Source of the DNA: Litoribrevibacter albus
GTDB taxonomy: Bacteria; Pseudomonadota; Gammaproteobacteria; Pseudomonadales; Litoribrevibacteraceae
NCBI RefSeq assembly: GCF_030159995.1
Contig: NZ_BSNM01000003.1
Span: forward strand, 434,001 to 498,000
Length of the DNA stretch: 64,000 bases
Direction: 5' to 3'
Of the stretch, positions 53,025 to 63,394 are shown one piece after another (position 1 is the first letter of the stretch; every line of letters begins with the position of its first letter). A program made the position numbers and the translations under genes. A model generated the notes under the pieces. The model did not search any database, was not told the DNA's origin, and was given only the letters and a program-made list of their open reading frames with translations.

Positions 53025-53079
53025 ATACTCACGTAAGAAATGAGTACTAGCGAGCTTTGATGAGAGACTTGGCAATCGA

Positions 53080-54417
53080 ATGATAAAGCTAAAACGTGGC
53101 CTTGATCTTCCCATCTCTGGAAGTCCAGAGCAGTCTATTCGTCAAGGAAATGCAGTCCGCACAGTTGCTGTAGTTGGTTTCGACTACAACGGCATGAAAC
53201 CTACTATGGACGTCCAGGTTGGTGATCAAGTTAAGTGTGGTCAGGTAATTTTCTCTGACAAGAAGACTCCAGGAGTGCTATACACTGCACCCGCTTCCGG
53301 CAAAGTGGTTGAAATCAACCGTGGGGAGAAACGAGTTCTACAGTCCGTTGTGATCGAAGTTGATGGTGACGATTCTGTAGAGTTTTCGAAATACAGTGAT
53401 TTTGCAAGCCTAACCCGTGAACAGGTTCGGGAAAATCTTGTGAACTCTGGCATGTGGACAGCATTGCGTACTCGTCCATTCAGTAAAGTGCCAGAAGTAG
53501 GCTCTGTTCCTGCGTCTATTTTTGTTCAGGCGATGGATACAAACCCGTTAGCTGCCGATCCACAGGTGGTTATTCAGGAAAAAGCAGACGCCTTTAAAGC
53601 TGGCCTGGAACTACTTACTAAACTGACTGACGGCAAAGTGTTCGTTTGTCAGGCTGATGGTGCAAATACACCTGTACCTTCTACAGCACAAGTACAGTTG
53701 GCTAGTTTTGCTGGTCCTCACCCTGCAGGTTTACCGGGAACTCATGTTCACTTCCTTGACCCAGTGGGCGCGAATAAAACAGTCTGGACGGTTAACTATC
53801 AGGAAGTCATTGCGATTGCTAACTTATTCTCAACGGGTCGTTTAGACGTTGAGCGTGTTGTTGCTCTTGCTGGTCCTCAAGTGAAAAAACCAGGCTTGGT
53901 TCGTACGCGTGTTGGTGCCAATGTTTTCGACCTGACGGCTGGTGAATTAGACGGTACAAATAACCGTGTGATCTCTGGTTCTATATTTGGTGGTCGTGCG
54001 ACTCGTGGTCCTGTTAGCTATCTTGGTCGTTACCATACTCAGGTTTCTGTACTTGAAGAAGGCACTAATCGTGACTTCATGGGATGGTTGTCTCCTGGTA
54101 GCAAACGTTTCTCGTTGTTGAATATTTACCTGTCTAAGTTGGCTCCAAGCCGTCTGTTCAATTTCAACACCAATACTAATGGTAGTGAGCGCGCGATGGT
54201 TCCAGTCGGCCTTTACGAGAAAGTAATGCCTTTGGATATCCTACCAACTCATTTACTTCGTGCTTTAGCCGTTGGTGATACTGAGCAAGCGCAATTATTA
54301 GGTGCATTAGAGTTGGACGAAGAAGATTTGGCACTATGTACTTTTGTTTGCCCTGGTAAGTATGAGTACGGACCAATCTTGCGTGATAACTTAACCCGAA
54401 TTGAGAAGGAGGGCTAA
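53080..54417 (+). CDS. nqrA: Na+-translocating NADH:quinone reductase subunit A
   Basis: The 445-residue subunit begins [18 protein letters not shown], the standard NqrA start, and contains the biotinyl-lipoyl-like region ([32 protein letters not shown]) and the conserved [18 protein letters not shown]. It is a cytoplasmic subunit involved in ubiquinone interaction of the sodium pump. It is the first gene of nqrABCDEF; nqrB follows two bases later. Its own ribosome binding site is poor, which fits regulation in the leader region. Confidence 0.97.
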   Translation: MIKLKRGLDLPISGSPEQSIRQGNAVRTVAVVGFDYNGMKPTMDVQVGDQVKCGQVIFSDKKTPGVLYTAPASGKVVEINRGEKRVLQSVVIEVDGDDSVEFSKYSDFASLTREQVRENLVNSGMWTALRTRPFSKVPEVGSVPASIFVQAMDTNPLAADPQVVIQEKADAFKAGLELLTKLTDGKVFVCQADGANTPVPSTAQVQLASFAGPHPAGLPGTHVHFLDPVGANKTVWTVNYQEVIAIANLFSTGRLDVERVVALAGPQVKKPGLVRTRVGANVFDLTAGELDGTNNRVISGSIFGGRATRGPVSYLGRYHTQVSVLEEGTNRDFMGWLSPGSKRFSLLNIYLSKLAPSRLFNFNTNTNGSERAMVPVGLYEKVMPLDILPTHLLRALAVGDTEQAQLLGALELDEEDLALCTFVCPGKYEYGPILRDNLTRIEKEG

Positions 54418-54419
54418 TC

Positions 54420-55616
54420 GTGAGTCTTAGAGGATTCCTGGACAAGATCGAGCCTCAATTCCATAAAGGGGGCAAATACGAGAAGTGGTATGCGCTTTTT
54501 GAAGCGGTAGATACCATTTTCTATTCACCTGGTAGCACAACTAAAACGACAGCTCACGTACGTGATGGTATTGACCTTAAGCGTATGATGATTACTGTAT
54601 GGTTCTGCTTATGGCCTGCGATGTTCTACGGAATGTGGAACATTGGTCTTCAAGCAAATACTGCTATCGCAGCTGGAACAGGTACTGGGCCTACTGATTG
54701 GCATGCACTGTTCTTTACTGGTCATGATCCTGCCAGCATGTTAGATAACTTCATGTTTGGTGCTGCTTATTTCCTTCCTATCTACCTGGTGACTTTCGCT
54801 GTAGGTGGATTCTGGGAAGTGTTGTTTGCAATGACTCGTGGTCATGAAGTTAACGAAGGTTTCTTTGTTACTTCTATCTTGTTTGCGTTGATTCTTCCAC
54901 CATCAATTCCTCTATGGCAGGTTGCTTTGGGCATCAGCTTTGGTGTGGTAATTGGTAAAGAAGTATTTGGCGGCACAGGTAAAAACTTCCTGAACCCAGC
55001 ACTAACTGGTCGTGCATTCTTGTTCTTCGCTTATCCTGCTCAAATGTCAGGTGATGCAATCTGGACTGCAGTTGACGGTTTCTCTGGTGCTACGCCTCTA
55101 GGTTTGGCGGCAACAGGCGGTGTTGATGCTATTTTGGCAAGCGGCGTAACTTGGGTTGATACTTTCTTCGGTAACATCCAAGGTTCTGTAGGCGAAACTT
55201 CGACTCTGATGCTATTAATCGGTGGTGGTGCATTGCTACTGACTGGTATCGCATCATGGAGAATCGTTGCTGGTGTAATGATCGGTATGGTCGCTACTTC
55301 GTTGATGTTGAACAGTGTTGGTTCTGAAACTAACCATATGTTTGCATTACCTTGGTATTGGCACCTTACTTTGGGTGGCTTTGCTATTGGTATGTTGTTC
55401 ATGGCGACAGACCCTGTATCTGCGTCAATGACCAATAAAGGTAAGTGGTATTTTGGTGCTCTGATTGGCTTTATGGTTGTGTTGATCCGTGTGGTTAACC
55501 CTGCATTCCCAGAAGGCATGATGTTGGCGATTCTATTTGCTAACTTGTTCGCACCGTTGATTGACCACTTTGTCGTACAAGCAAACATCAAGAGGAGGTT
55601 AGCGCGTGTCCAGTAA
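54420..55616 (+). CDS. nqrB: Na+-NQR subunit B
   Basis: This 398-residue membrane subunit starts with GTG and has about ten transmembrane helices. It carries covalent FMN on the threonine of the motif [10 protein letters not shown] (T225 here), the site modified by the flavin transferase ApbE, and also contributes to sodium passage and quinone chemistry. The 11-base overlap with nqrC suggests coupled translation. The sequence ends IKRRLARVQ, typical for NqrB. Confidence 0.97.
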   Translation: MSLRGFLDKIEPQFHKGGKYEKWYALFEAVDTIFYSPGSTTKTTAHVRDGIDLKRMMITVWFCLWPAMFYGMWNIGLQANTAIAAGTGTGPTDWHALFFTGHDPASMLDNFMFGAAYFLPIYLVTFAVGGFWEVLFAMTRGHEVNEGFFVTSILFALILPPSIPLWQVALGISFGVVIGKEVFGGTGKNFLNPALTGRAFLFFAYPAQMSGDAIWTAVDGFSGATPLGLAATGGVDAILASGVTWVDTFFGNIQGSVGETSTLMLLIGGGALLLTGIASWRIVAGVMIGMVATSLMLNSVGSETNHMFALPWYWHLTLGGFAIGMLFMATDPVSASMTNKGKWYFGALIGFMVVLIRVVNPAFPEGMMLAILFANLFAPLIDHFVVQANIKRRLARVQ

Positions 55617-56397
55617 TAACGATACGATCGGTAAAACTATCACAGTCGCACTTCTTTTGTGTATTGTGTGTTCTGTTGTGGTTTCTGGTGCTGCAATTCT
55701 TCTTAAACCAGAACAAGTCGCAAACAAAGCGTTGGATATGCAACGTAATATTCTTGCGATTGGTGGTTTGGCACAGCCAGGTGAAAGCCTGACTAAAGCT
55801 AAAGTTGAAGAGTTGTTTGGTCAGATTGAGCAAAAGTATGTTGACCTGAATACAGGTAAATTTACTGATGCTCCTTTCCCTAATTACGATCAAGTAAAGG
55901 CAACAAAAGATCCTAAATTCTCTGAAGTAATTCCTGCTGATCAGGATATTTCTTCTTTGAAGCGTAAAGCCAACGTCGCTACTGTTTATAAAGTGGTTAG
56001 CGGTGAAAGTGCAGGGCGTTTGATTCTTCCTGTGAGTGGTTATGGCCTATGGTCAACACTGTATGGCTTCGTTGCTCTTGAATCAGATCTGAATACTGTT
56101 GCTGGTCTAGGTTTTTACTCTCACTCTGAAACTCCTGGTTTGGGTGGTGAAGTAGACAATCCTCGTTGGAAGAAAATGTGGATTGGTAAGAAAATCTATG
56201 ATGAGAGCGGTAACGTTGCAGCAAAAGTTAAAAAAGGCATGGTTAACCCTGACGTCGCCGTTGAAAAACAGCATCAGGTTGATGGCCTTTCAGGCGCAAC
56301 ACTTACCAGTAAAGGTGTAAGTAATCTGATTAAGTTCTGGTTGGGTGATAACGGTTTCGCATCATTCCTGAAGAACTACAAAGCAGGGGAGGCTTAA
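55606..56397 (+). CDS. nqrC: Na+-NQR subunit C
   Basis: This 263-residue subunit starts with GTG and has one N-terminal membrane helix ([23 protein letters not shown]) with a periplasmic FMN-binding domain. The covalent FMN site is the threonine of [12 protein letters not shown] (T232 here). The loop [15 protein letters not shown] and [18 protein letters not shown] are conserved NqrC/RnfG features. It overlaps nqrB and precedes nqrD by three bases. ApbE, encoded downstream, is expected to attach its flavin. Confidence 0.97.
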   Translation: MSSNNDTIGKTITVALLLCIVCSVVVSGAAILLKPEQVANKALDMQRNILAIGGLAQPGESLTKAKVEELFGQIEQKYVDLNTGKFTDAPFPNYDQVKATKDPKFSEVIPADQDISSLKRKANVATVYKVVSGESAGRLILPVSGYGLWSTLYGFVALESDLNTVAGLGFYSHSETPGLGGEVDNPRWKKMWIGKKIYDESGNVAAKVKKGMVNPDVAVEKQHQVDGLSGATLTSKGVSNLIKFWLGDNGFASFLKNYKAGEA

Positions 56398-56400
56398 TCA

Positions 56401-57060
56401 ATGTCTGAAATTAAACAGGTATTGACTGAACCAGTCGTAAAAAATAACCCGATTGCACTTCAAATTCTGGGTATCTGTTCAGCACTTGCTGTAACCACGT
56501 CTCTGAATGTTGCTCTTGTTATGAGCGTCGCCGTAACCTTGGTTACAGCGTGTTCTAGCTTAGCTATTTCAGTTATTCGTATGCACATCCCGAACAGTAT
56601 TCGTATTATTGTTCAGATGACCATTATTGCTTCTTTAGTAATTGTGGTAGACCAAATGCTGAAAGCATTTGCTTATTCAACGAGTAAGCAGCTATCGGTA
56701 TTCGTTGGTTTGATCATTACGAACTGTATCGTAATGGGACGTGCTGAAGCGTATGCAATGAAAAATGGTCCGGGAATGAGCTTCCTGGACGGTATCGGTA
56801 ATGGATTGGGTTATTCTGCAATCCTTATCCTGGTTGCGTTCTTCCGTGAGCTATTCGGTGCAGGTAAATTGTTCGGTATCGAAATTCTACCTTTGGTAAC
56901 TGAGGGTGGTTGGTACAACCCGAACGGTCTATTGTTGCTTCCTCCTAGTGCGTTCTTCCTGATTGGCGGAATTATCTGGGTACTTCGTACTTATCAAAAA
57001 GATCAGTTAGAAAGTGCCGAGTATAAGATTGCTAAAAACACGACTAAGGAGGCTTACTAA
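56401..57060 (+). CDS. nqrD: Na+-NQR subunit D
   Basis: This 219-residue integral membrane subunit has six helices and belongs to the NqrD/RnfE family ([49 protein letters not shown] pattern: [15 protein letters not shown]). A cysteine in the TNCIVMG half-helix ligates, together with NqrE, the intramembrane iron centre. It overlaps nqrE by one base. Confidence 0.97.
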   Translation: MSEIKQVLTEPVVKNNPIALQILGICSALAVTTSLNVALVMSVAVTLVTACSSLAISVIRMHIPNSIRIIVQMTIIASLVIVVDQMLKAFAYSTSKQLSVFVGLIITNCIVMGRAEAYAMKNGPGMSFLDGIGNGLGYSAILILVAFFRELFGAGKLFGIEILPLVTEGGWYNPNGLLLLPPSAFFLIGGIIWVLRTYQKDQLESAEYKIAKNTTKEAY

Positions 57061-57674
57061 TGGAACATTATTTAAGCTTACTTATTCGAGCTATTTTCGT
57101 TGAGAACATGGCGTTAGCATTCTTCTTGGGAATGTGTACGTTTATTGCAATCTCTAAGAAGATTCAGACGGCTATTGGTCTTGGTGTAGCGGTTGTTGTT
57201 GTATTGGCAATTACCGTACCGGTGAATAATCTGATTTATAACAACCTTCTTCGAGAAGGTGCGTTAACTTGGATTAGCCCTGAATACGCAACTGTAGATC
57301 TAAGCTTCCTGGGCTTATTGAGCTACATTGGCGTTATCGCGGCGATGGTTCAGATCCTTGAGATGGTGTTGGATAAATATATTCCTTCACTTTATAACTC
57401 CTTGGGTGTGTTCCTTCCTTTGATTACTGTGAACTGTGCGATCATGGGTGCTTCTCTTTTCATGGTGGAGCGTGATTATCAGTTCGGTGAAAGTGTTGTG
57501 TATGGTGTGGGTGCTGGTATTGGTTGGGCACTTGCTATTACTGCACTGGCCGGTATTCGTGAAAAGCTGAAGTACAGCGACATTCCAGAAGGTCTACGTG
57601 GTCTTGGTATCACTTTCTTCTGTGTAGGTTTGATGTCTTTAGGTTTCATGTCTTTCGGCGGTATTTCACTATAG
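57060..57674 (+). CDS. nqrE: Na+-NQR subunit E
   Basis: This 204-residue integral membrane subunit is the inverted partner of NqrD (NqrE/RnfA family). The motifs [23 protein letters not shown] and [16 protein letters not shown] supply the cysteines for the intramembrane iron centre shared with NqrD. The length and six-helix layout are standard. The next gene, nqrF, follows after 26 bases. Confidence 0.97.
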   Translation: MEHYLSLLIRAIFVENMALAFFLGMCTFIAISKKIQTAIGLGVAVVVVLAITVPVNNLIYNNLLREGALTWISPEYATVDLSFLGLLSYIGVIAAMVQILEMVLDKYIPSLYNSLGVFLPLITVNCAIMGASLFMVERDYQFGESVVYGVGAGIGWALAITALAGIREKLKYSDIPEGLRGLGITFFCVGLMSLGFMSFGGISL

Positions 57675-57700
57675 TGTGTCGCTATAACGAGGGTATATAA

Positions 57701-58930
57701 ATGTTAGAAACTGAAGTAATACTCGGCGTAGTGATGTTCACGGTTATCGTGATGGCGCTTGTGGCAGTTATTCTGTCTGCACGTGCTAAGCTTGTGAACT
57801 CAGGTGATGTCACTATTCTGATCAATGATGACCCGGACAAGGCAATGACTACCCCAGCTGGTGGTAAGTTGCTTCAAACTTTGGCCGGTGGAAACGTGTT
57901 CTTGTCATCCGCTTGTGGTGGCGGTGGTACTTGTGCTCAGTGTAAGTGTAAAGTGTTTGAAGGTGGCGGTGACATGCTGCCAACTGAAGCATCTCACTTT
58001 ACTAAGCGTGAGGCTCAAGAAGGCTGGCGTCTTGCGTGTCAGGTTGCTGTTAAGCAAGACATGAAGATTGAAGTGGAAGAAGAGGTCTTTGGTGTTAAGA
58101 AGTGGGAATGTACGGTTGAGTCTAACCCGAACGTTGCTACTTTCATTAAAGAACTTACGCTTCGCCTTCCTGAAGGTGAAAACGTTGACTTCCGTGCAGG
58201 TGGTTATGTTCAGCTTGAATGTCCTCCGCACCATGTTAAGTACGGCGACTTCGATATTCCTGACGAGTATCGTGGTGACTGGGATCACTTCGGCATCTTT
58301 AAGTACGAGTCAATCGTTAAAGAGCCAGTAATTCGTGCTTACTCAATGGCAAATTACCCTGAAGAGCGTGGTTTGGTGAAATTCAATATTCGTATTGCTA
58401 CACCGCCTCCAGGAACAGATCACCCGCCAGGCATCATGTCTTCGTACGTATTCAGTCTGAAGCCTGGTGATAAGATCACTGTGTACGGACCATTTGGTGA
58501 GTTCTTCGCGAAAGATACTGATGCGGAAATGGTATTCATCGGTGGTGGTGCTGGTATGGCACCAATGCGTTCACATATCTTTGATCAGCTGAAGCGTTTG
58601 AAGAGCAAGCGTAAGATCAGCTTCTGGTATGGTGCGCGTTCTATGCGTGAGTCCTTCTATAACGAAGAGTACGACATGCTGGCTGCTGAGAATGACAACT
58701 TTGAATGGCACTTGGCTCTTTCCGATCCTCAGCCAGAGGACAACTGGGATGGCCTGACAGGATTCATTCATAACGTTCTTTATGAGCAGTACTTGAAAGA
58801 CCATCCTGCGCCAGAAGATTGTGAGTTCTACATGTGTGGGCCTCCAATGATGAACGCAGCTGTGATCAACATGTTAGAAAACTTGGGTGTAGAGCCTGAG
58901 AACATTCTGCTTGATGATTTCGGTGGTTAA
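57701..58930 (+). CDS. nqrF: Na+-NQR subunit F, NADH dehydrogenase
   Basis: The 409-residue subunit accepts electrons from NADH. One N-terminal membrane helix ([22 protein letters not shown]) is followed by a 2Fe-2S domain with [16 protein letters not shown] plus a distal cysteine near RLACQ, an FAD domain ([11 protein letters not shown]), and an NADH domain ([31 protein letters not shown]). It ends with the usual LLDDFGG. A hairpin terminator follows, so it closes the core operon. Confidence 0.97.
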   Translation: MLETEVILGVVMFTVIVMALVAVILSARAKLVNSGDVTILINDDPDKAMTTPAGGKLLQTLAGGNVFLSSACGGGGTCAQCKCKVFEGGGDMLPTEASHFTKREAQEGWRLACQVAVKQDMKIEVEEEVFGVKKWECTVESNPNVATFIKELTLRLPEGENVDFRAGGYVQLECPPHHVKYGDFDIPDEYRGDWDHFGIFKYESIVKEPVIRAYSMANYPEERGLVKFNIRIATPPPGTDHPPGIMSSYVFSLKPGDKITVYGPFGEFFAKDTDAEMVFIGGGAGMAPMRSHIFDQLKRLKSKRKISFWYGARSMRESFYNEEYDMLAAENDNFEWHLALSDPQPEDNWDGLTGFIHNVLYEQYLKDHPAPEDCEFYMCGPPMMNAAVINMLENLGVEPENILLDDFGG

Positions 58931-58931
58931 G

Positions 58932-58962
58932 AAAAAGGGCCGCATTTGCGGCCTTTTTTATT
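58932..58962 (+). terminator. Rho-independent terminator after nqrF
   Basis: Arms aaagggccgc and gcggcctttt enclose a short loop with T bases following. apbE downstream therefore depends on read-through or its own promoter. Confidence 0.88.
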
Positions 58963-59014
58963 TATCAATTTTTCAAATTTGATCATTTAATTTCTCCGGT
59001 CGTGTAGGTTCACC

Positions 59015-60058
59015 TTGTCTCAGAAGCATTTCTTAATCGGCTTTATTTTTATCGTAGCGATACTCTCATTTGGTATTTTTCAAAAGAATCATGAAGTTCA
59101 ACAAACCGGGCCTGCAAAAAGCAGTTATCAAGGGCAAGCTATGGGCACCACCTATAGTGTTGTGTATGTGACTGATGGACAGGTTGAAGAGGGCGTCATC
59201 CATGCCCGAATTGATCAGGCTATCAATTTAGTTAATGATCAAATGTCGACTTATAAAACGGACTCGAACTTATCTATTTTTAATCAGAAACCGGCTGGTG
59301 CTTGTTATAAGTTTCCTCCTGACACCTATAAAGTGCTCGAAATGGCGATGGAAATTAGTGAAACCACTAATGGCGCATTCGATGTCACAATAGGGCCTTT
59401 GGTGAATTTGTGGGGATTTGGGCCGGATTACAGTGATCACACAAAACCGTCTGATGAATCAATTCAGGAACTCAAGTCGACTAAAGTCGGATTCCATAAT
59501 GTGATTCTTAAAGGCGATAATCTAGCCTGTAAAGAGAAAGATGTTTATGTTGATTTATCTGCCATTGCGAAAGGGTATGCCGTTGATTTAGTTGCTGAAA
59601 ATCTGGATAAGCTGGGTATTACGTCCTATTTGGTTGAGATTGGCGGTGAGCTAAAGGCGAAAGGCATCAAACCAAACAAAGAACTTTGGCATATAGCTAT
59701 TGAGAACCCTCAGGCGGAAATGGGACGTTCAGTTCATAAAGTTCTTGAGCTAAAAGATTCGGGCATAGCTACATCAGGTGATTACCGGAATTACTACGAG
59801 GTTGATGGAAAGCGTTTCTCTCATACAATAGATCCAAAAAGCGGATATCCAATTGAGCATAACTTGGCCTCGATCAGTGTTTTACATGATTCGGTGGCGT
59901 ATGCTGATGCCATGGCAACAGCTATGAATGTGATGGGGCCAGATAAAGCAATGGCTTTGGCGGAAAAACTTCAGCTACCTGTGTATTTGTTAGTGAAAGA
60001 GCCTCACGGCTTTGAAGTGAAAGCTACGGATTCTTTTATCCAGTATATAATTGAATGA
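59015..60058 (+). CDS. apbE: FAD:protein FMN transferase ApbE
   Basis: This 347-residue enzyme attaches FMN to threonines of NqrB and NqrC using FAD. ApbE motifs are visible: YQGQAMGTTYSVVY, TYKTDSNLSIFN, GAFDVTIGPLVNLWGFG, VDLSAIAKGYAVDLVAENL, GGELKAKG, ATSGDYRNYYEVDGKRFSHTIDPKSGYPIEH and ADAMATAMNVMG. The start is a TTG at 59015, with a weak ribosome binding site, so an alternative start cannot be excluded. The N-terminus is a membrane helix (FLIGFIFIVAILSFGIF) without the lipobox cysteine that many ApbE proteins have, so it is probably an anchored periplasmic enzyme. Confidence 0.93.
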   Translation: MSQKHFLIGFIFIVAILSFGIFQKNHEVQQTGPAKSSYQGQAMGTTYSVVYVTDGQVEEGVIHARIDQAINLVNDQMSTYKTDSNLSIFNQKPAGACYKFPPDTYKVLEMAMEISETTNGAFDVTIGPLVNLWGFGPDYSDHTKPSDESIQELKSTKVGFHNVILKGDNLACKEKDVYVDLSAIAKGYAVDLVAENLDKLGITSYLVEIGGELKAKGIKPNKELWHIAIENPQAEMGRSVHKVLELKDSGIATSGDYRNYYEVDGKRFSHTIDPKSGYPIEHNLASISVLHDSVAYADAMATAMNVMGPDKAMALAEKLQLPVYLLVKEPHGFEVKATDSFIQYIIE

Positions 60059-60185
60059 TACAAACTGGATTGGACTGTCCGATAAGCAGTACAATTCTTA
60101 GTCAGATAAAGTTGGTGTGAACTTCCACACTGTCTTGATCTCAAACAGAGCATATTAATTCGTTGAATGTGATATTGGTGAGTGT

Positions 60186-60422
60186 ATGGAATTAATGATT
60201 GTTGCTTTTGTTGTCATGCTGCTTCTTGTTGCGGGTATGGCCATTGGGGTGATTATGGGCCGAGAGCCTATTAAAGGGTCATGCGGAGGCATGGCTGCAT
60301 TGGGTATGGATACAGCTTGCGATATTTGCGGTGGTAATCCTGTCAAATGTGAAGAAGAAAATAAAAAGCAACGTGAAGCTGCTCAAGGTAAAGACGGGCA
60401 GTTTTACGATGCTTCCAAGTAA
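60186..60422 (+). CDS. nqrM: Na+-NQR maturation factor NqrM
   Basis: This 78-residue protein has one N-terminal membrane helix (LMIVAFVVMLLLVAGMAIGVIMG) and a cysteine motif, CGGMAALGMDTACDICGGNPVKC, characteristic of NqrM (DUF539). The cysteines are thought to help deliver iron to the intramembrane centre between NqrD and NqrE. It follows apbE in the order known from other Na+-NQR loci. The polar C-terminal tail is variable in the family. Confidence 0.95.
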   Translation: MELMIVAFVVMLLLVAGMAIGVIMGREPIKGSCGGMAALGMDTACDICGGNPVKCEEENKKQREAAQGKDGQFYDASK

Positions 60423-60511
60423 CGTGTTGTTTCGCTCATAGAAAAACAAATACATAGAAATACGGCATGAACTAAAAAAGTTCAGGCATAAGGAAACACA
60501 GGGAAATATTA

Positions 60512-61906
60512 ATGGCGGATTTATATTACGACGTTGTAGTTATTGGTTCTGGTCCTGCTGGCGAAGGTGCTGCGATTAATGCAGCGAAAAGTGGAAAGCG
60601 TGTAGCTGTTATTGAAATGCAGCAACAAGTGGGCGGGAACTGTACCCATAAAGGTACGATTCCTTCAAAGGCGTTGAGGCATGCGGTAAAGCAGATCATA
60701 ACTTTTAACACTAACCCAATGTTCCGTGATATTGGCGAGCCTCGTTGGTTTTCCTTCCCTAAAGTGTTGAAAGGCGCTTCTCGTGTGATGCAAAAGCAGG
60801 TGAAGCTGAGAACGGAACATTACGCTCGTAATCGAATTGATATTCATTTTGGTCATGCTCGTTTTATCGATCAAAATACCATTACGGTGACTGGTGGTTC
60901 CAATACAGCTGATCGTCTTCACGCAAAGAACTTTGTTATTGCTACAGGTTCCAGACCTTGGCAACCACCAGGTGTGAACTTTAATCACCCTCGTGTGTAT
61001 GACAGTGATTCTGTACTGGAGCTTCAACACACGCCGCGCACGTTGATTATCTATGGTGCGGGTGTAATTGGTTCTGAGTATGCTTCTATCTTTATGGGAT
61101 TAGGCGTAAAGGTTGATCTGATTAATCCGGCCGACATTTTGCTATCTTTCCTCGATAACGAAATTTCCGATGCTCTGGGTTACCATTTGCGAAGCAATGG
61201 CGTGATGATTCGTCACAACGAGCAGTTTGAATCGCTTGAGACCTATGACAACGGGGTTGTTTTAAACCTTCAGTCTGGCAAGCGCTTAAAGGCTGATGCG
61301 TTCCTTTGGTGTAATGGTCGTTCAGGCAATACTGAAAATATGGGGCTTGAGAATATTGGTCTGGAAGCCAATTCTCGTGGTCAGCTGGAAGTTGATGAAC
61401 ACTATCGTACGTCGGTTGAGCATGTCTATGCAGCGGGTGATGTAATTGGTTGGCCGAGCTTGGCAAGTGCTTCTTATGATCAGGGGCGAGCAGCCTCTAA
61501 AGATATTGCTGAAGATCCTGAATTCCATTTGGTGACAGACGTTCCAACAGGTATTTATACCATTCCGGAAATTAGCTCGGTGGGATTAACTGAACAGCAG
61601 CTTACAGAGAAAAAAGTGCCTTATGAAGTAGGGCAGGCGCAGTTTCAGCATACGGCCCGGGCTCAGATTACGGGTGAAACAATTGGGATGCTTAAGATCT
61701 TGTTCCATAGAGAAACGCTGGAGATTTTAGGGGTTCATTGCTTTGGTGACCAGGCATCTGAGATCGTTCACATTGGGCAGGCGATTATGAATCAACCGGG
61801 TGAGTTAAACAGCATAAAGTATTTTGTAAATACGACGTTTAACTATCCAACGATGGCTGAGGCGTATCGAGTCGCTGCTTTGAATGGTCTTAATCGTATT
61901 TTCTAA
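60512..61906 (+). CDS. sthA: Soluble pyridine nucleotide transhydrogenase
   Basis: This 464-residue flavoprotein of the glutathione reductase superfamily has the FAD site [28 protein letters not shown], the region [17 protein letters not shown] where the redox disulfide of relatives is replaced (only one cysteine, typical for SthA), and the NAD site [15 protein letters not shown]. It interconverts NADPH and NADH. The length equals E. coli SthA (466). It follows nqrM by 89 bases, as in Pseudomonas-like genomes. A terminator follows at 61931. Confidence 0.95.
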   Translation: MADLYYDVVVIGSGPAGEGAAINAAKSGKRVAVIEMQQQVGGNCTHKGTIPSKALRHAVKQIITFNTNPMFRDIGEPRWFSFPKVLKGASRVMQKQVKLRTEHYARNRIDIHFGHARFIDQNTITVTGGSNTADRLHAKNFVIATGSRPWQPPGVNFNHPRVYDSDSVLELQHTPRTLIIYGAGVIGSEYASIFMGLGVKVDLINPADILLSFLDNEISDALGYHLRSNGVMIRHNEQFESLETYDNGVVLNLQSGKRLKADAFLWCNGRSGNTENMGLENIGLEANSRGQLEVDEHYRTSVEHVYAAGDVIGWPSLASASYDQGRAASKDIAEDPEFHLVTDVPTGIYTIPEISSVGLTEQQLTEKKVPYEVGQAQFQHTARAQITGETIGMLKILFHRETLEILGVHCFGDQASEIVHIGQAIMNQPGELNSIKYFVNTTFNYPTMAEAYRVAALNGLNRIF

Positions 61907-61930
61907 CATCGGATTGATGCCGATTCCTAA

Positions 61931-61960
61931 AAGCCTCTGACTAACCTCAGGGGCTTTTTT
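61931..61960 (+). terminator. Rho-independent terminator after sthA
   Basis: Arms aagcctctga and tcaggggctt pair with one mismatch or G-U around six bases, followed by a T-run. Confidence 0.85.
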
Positions 61961-62130
61961 ATGCGCTAATCCTTATCAGATTTACTTCTTTTTATATCAG
62001 TTTTTCGAGTAAGTAAGCGACTCATTATTTGTTTTGTTTATGATATGATGCGCCGCAATGAATGAATAAGTTTGTCGATGGCATAGAACACTAACAGTAG
62101 TCATCGAGCAATAATTAAGGTGAGTGAGAT

Positions 62131-62406
62131 ATGTTAAAGAAAGATAAGCAAAAGGTTTTTAAGGATGTCTGGAGTGATGACCATATCAAGTCATACTTGG
62201 AGCGTACTCCTTATGGTGATGAAAACCCTGATTTCTATGTATTGAACATTGCTTATCGTTATATGGTTGCAGATGACTTTGCGCGACTTGTTACGTTCTT
62301 CAAAGAGGCGGGTCGTGATGTTGATGCTGTTGGTCCTGAAGGCAAAAACATGAAGCAGCTATTGTCTGAGCATCCGAATAGTGAAGATTATCTTGCAGCT
62401 CTGTAA
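62131..62406 (+). CDS. PA4642-family small protein
   Basis: This 91-residue cytoplasmic protein has no signal or membrane segment. MLKKDKQKVFKDVWSDDHIKSYLE, followed by AYRYMVADDFARLVTFFKEAGRDVDA, resembles the conserved Pseudomonas protein PA4642, of unknown function. It looks fully helical. The start is supported by AAGGTGAGTG eight bases upstream. It is a single-gene unit between terminators at 61931 and 62430. Confidence 0.78.
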   Translation: MLKKDKQKVFKDVWSDDHIKSYLERTPYGDENPDFYVLNIAYRYMVADDFARLVTFFKEAGRDVDAVGPEGKNMKQLLSEHPNSEDYLAAL

Positions 62407-62429
62407 GGCTGAGATACACTAATCGTAAG

Positions 62430-62455
62430 AAAGGAGCGTTATGCTCCTTTTTTTA
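62430..62455 (+). terminator. Rho-independent terminator after the PA4642-family gene
   Basis: Arms aaaggagc and gctccttt enclose five bases, followed by TTTT. Confidence 0.9.
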
Positions 62456-62509
62456 TGCCTTTCGTTTTAAAGTAGTGTCAGGAATCAGCAGTGGTAGGAA
62501 TCATTAGCA

Positions 62510-63331
62510 ATGGATGAAGAATTACAACAGATTGAAAAAGCGTATGACTTAATAACAGAGTTTTTGGTGACCTACTCATTTCAGGTAGTAGGGGCCATTG
62601 TTATTTTGGTTGTTGGCTTTTTTGTTTCGAGATCTATTTCCCGAGTGATAGATAAATTCTGCCGTTCCAGGGGAATAGATGTCACGTTAAGTAAGTTTCT
62701 GTCCAATGCCATTCATATCCTAATTTTTGGCTGTTTTATCATTATCAGTTTAGGAAAGTTTGGTATCAGTATTGCGCCGTTTGTGGCTGCTTTGGGCGCA
62801 CTTACTTTTGGTGTTGGTTTGGCATTGCAAGGGCCGGTTTCAAACTACGGTGCAGGGTTGGCGATTATTCTTTCTCGTCCATTTAAGGTCGGGGATACTG
62901 TGACCATCACTGAATATTCTGGCGTAGTGAAAGAAGTAAAGTTAGCCAATACACAGCTGGCTACGGAGGATGGAGAGATCATTACCATCCCTAATAAAAA
63001 GATCATTGGTGAAGTAATTCATAATTCTTTCAGCTATAAGTTGGCTGAAGTGGTTGTAGGTATAGATTACGCTGATGAACCACAAACGGCTATTGATGCG
63101 ATTGTTGCAGTCTTGAGCGCTGCTGAAGGGGTGGCTGATGAACCGAAGCCCCAAGTAGGTATTGAAGGTTTCGGTGATTTTTCAGTGAATATCGGTGTGC
63201 GATTTTGGGTCCCGATGGAGAGTTATTTCGAGACCAAGTATCGAGTCAATCAGGGTATTTATGATGCAGTGAAAAGAGCTGGTATTACGATACCGTTTCC
63301 AAGACGCGACATTAAAATGCTCGATCAGTAG
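62510..63331 (+). CDS. Small-conductance mechanosensitive channel (MscS)
   Basis: The 273-residue protein has the minimal MscS layout: three N-terminal membrane helices (about residues 20-45, 62-80, 88-112), the pore helix (AALGALTFGVGLALQGPVSNYGAGLAIILSRPFKVGD region), the beta domain with TIPNKKIIGEVIHN and a C-terminal alpha-beta domain ending in IPFPRRDI. The length matches E. coli MscS (286). It is smaller than the channel at 10273-11406 and lacks that protein's extra N-terminal segments. It acts as a safety valve on osmotic downshock. Confidence 0.95.
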   Translation: MDEELQQIEKAYDLITEFLVTYSFQVVGAIVILVVGFFVSRSISRVIDKFCRSRGIDVTLSKFLSNAIHILIFGCFIIISLGKFGISIAPFVAALGALTFGVGLALQGPVSNYGAGLAIILSRPFKVGDTVTITEYSGVVKEVKLANTQLATEDGEIITIPNKKIIGEVIHNSFSYKLAEVVVGIDYADEPQTAIDAIVAVLSAAEGVADEPKPQVGIEGFGDFSVNIGVRFWVPMESYFETKYRVNQGIYDAVKRAGITIPFPRRDIKMLDQ

Positions 63332-63348
63332 TTGGAATGTAAAACAAA

Positions 63349-63377
63349 AAAACGCAGCCATTTGGCTGCGTTTTTTG
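63349..63377. terminator. Bidirectional terminator between mscS and transaldolase
   Basis: Arms aacgcagcc (63351-63359) and ggctgcgtt (63364-63372) are perfect, flanked by A and T runs on the two sides, so it can serve both converging genes. Confidence 0.92.
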
Positions 63378-63394
63378 TATAAAAGTTTTGGAAT

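Noticed and set aside
55040-55591. 183-codon minus-strand frame inside nqrB
   Set aside because: It lies wholly antisense to a well-supported gene and has no motif or start signal.
60512-61906. Dihydrolipoamide or glutathione reductase identity
   Set aside because: The flavoprotein lacks the CxxxxC disulfide of those enzymes and has the [16 protein letters not shown] region typical of SthA, in the usual SthA context.
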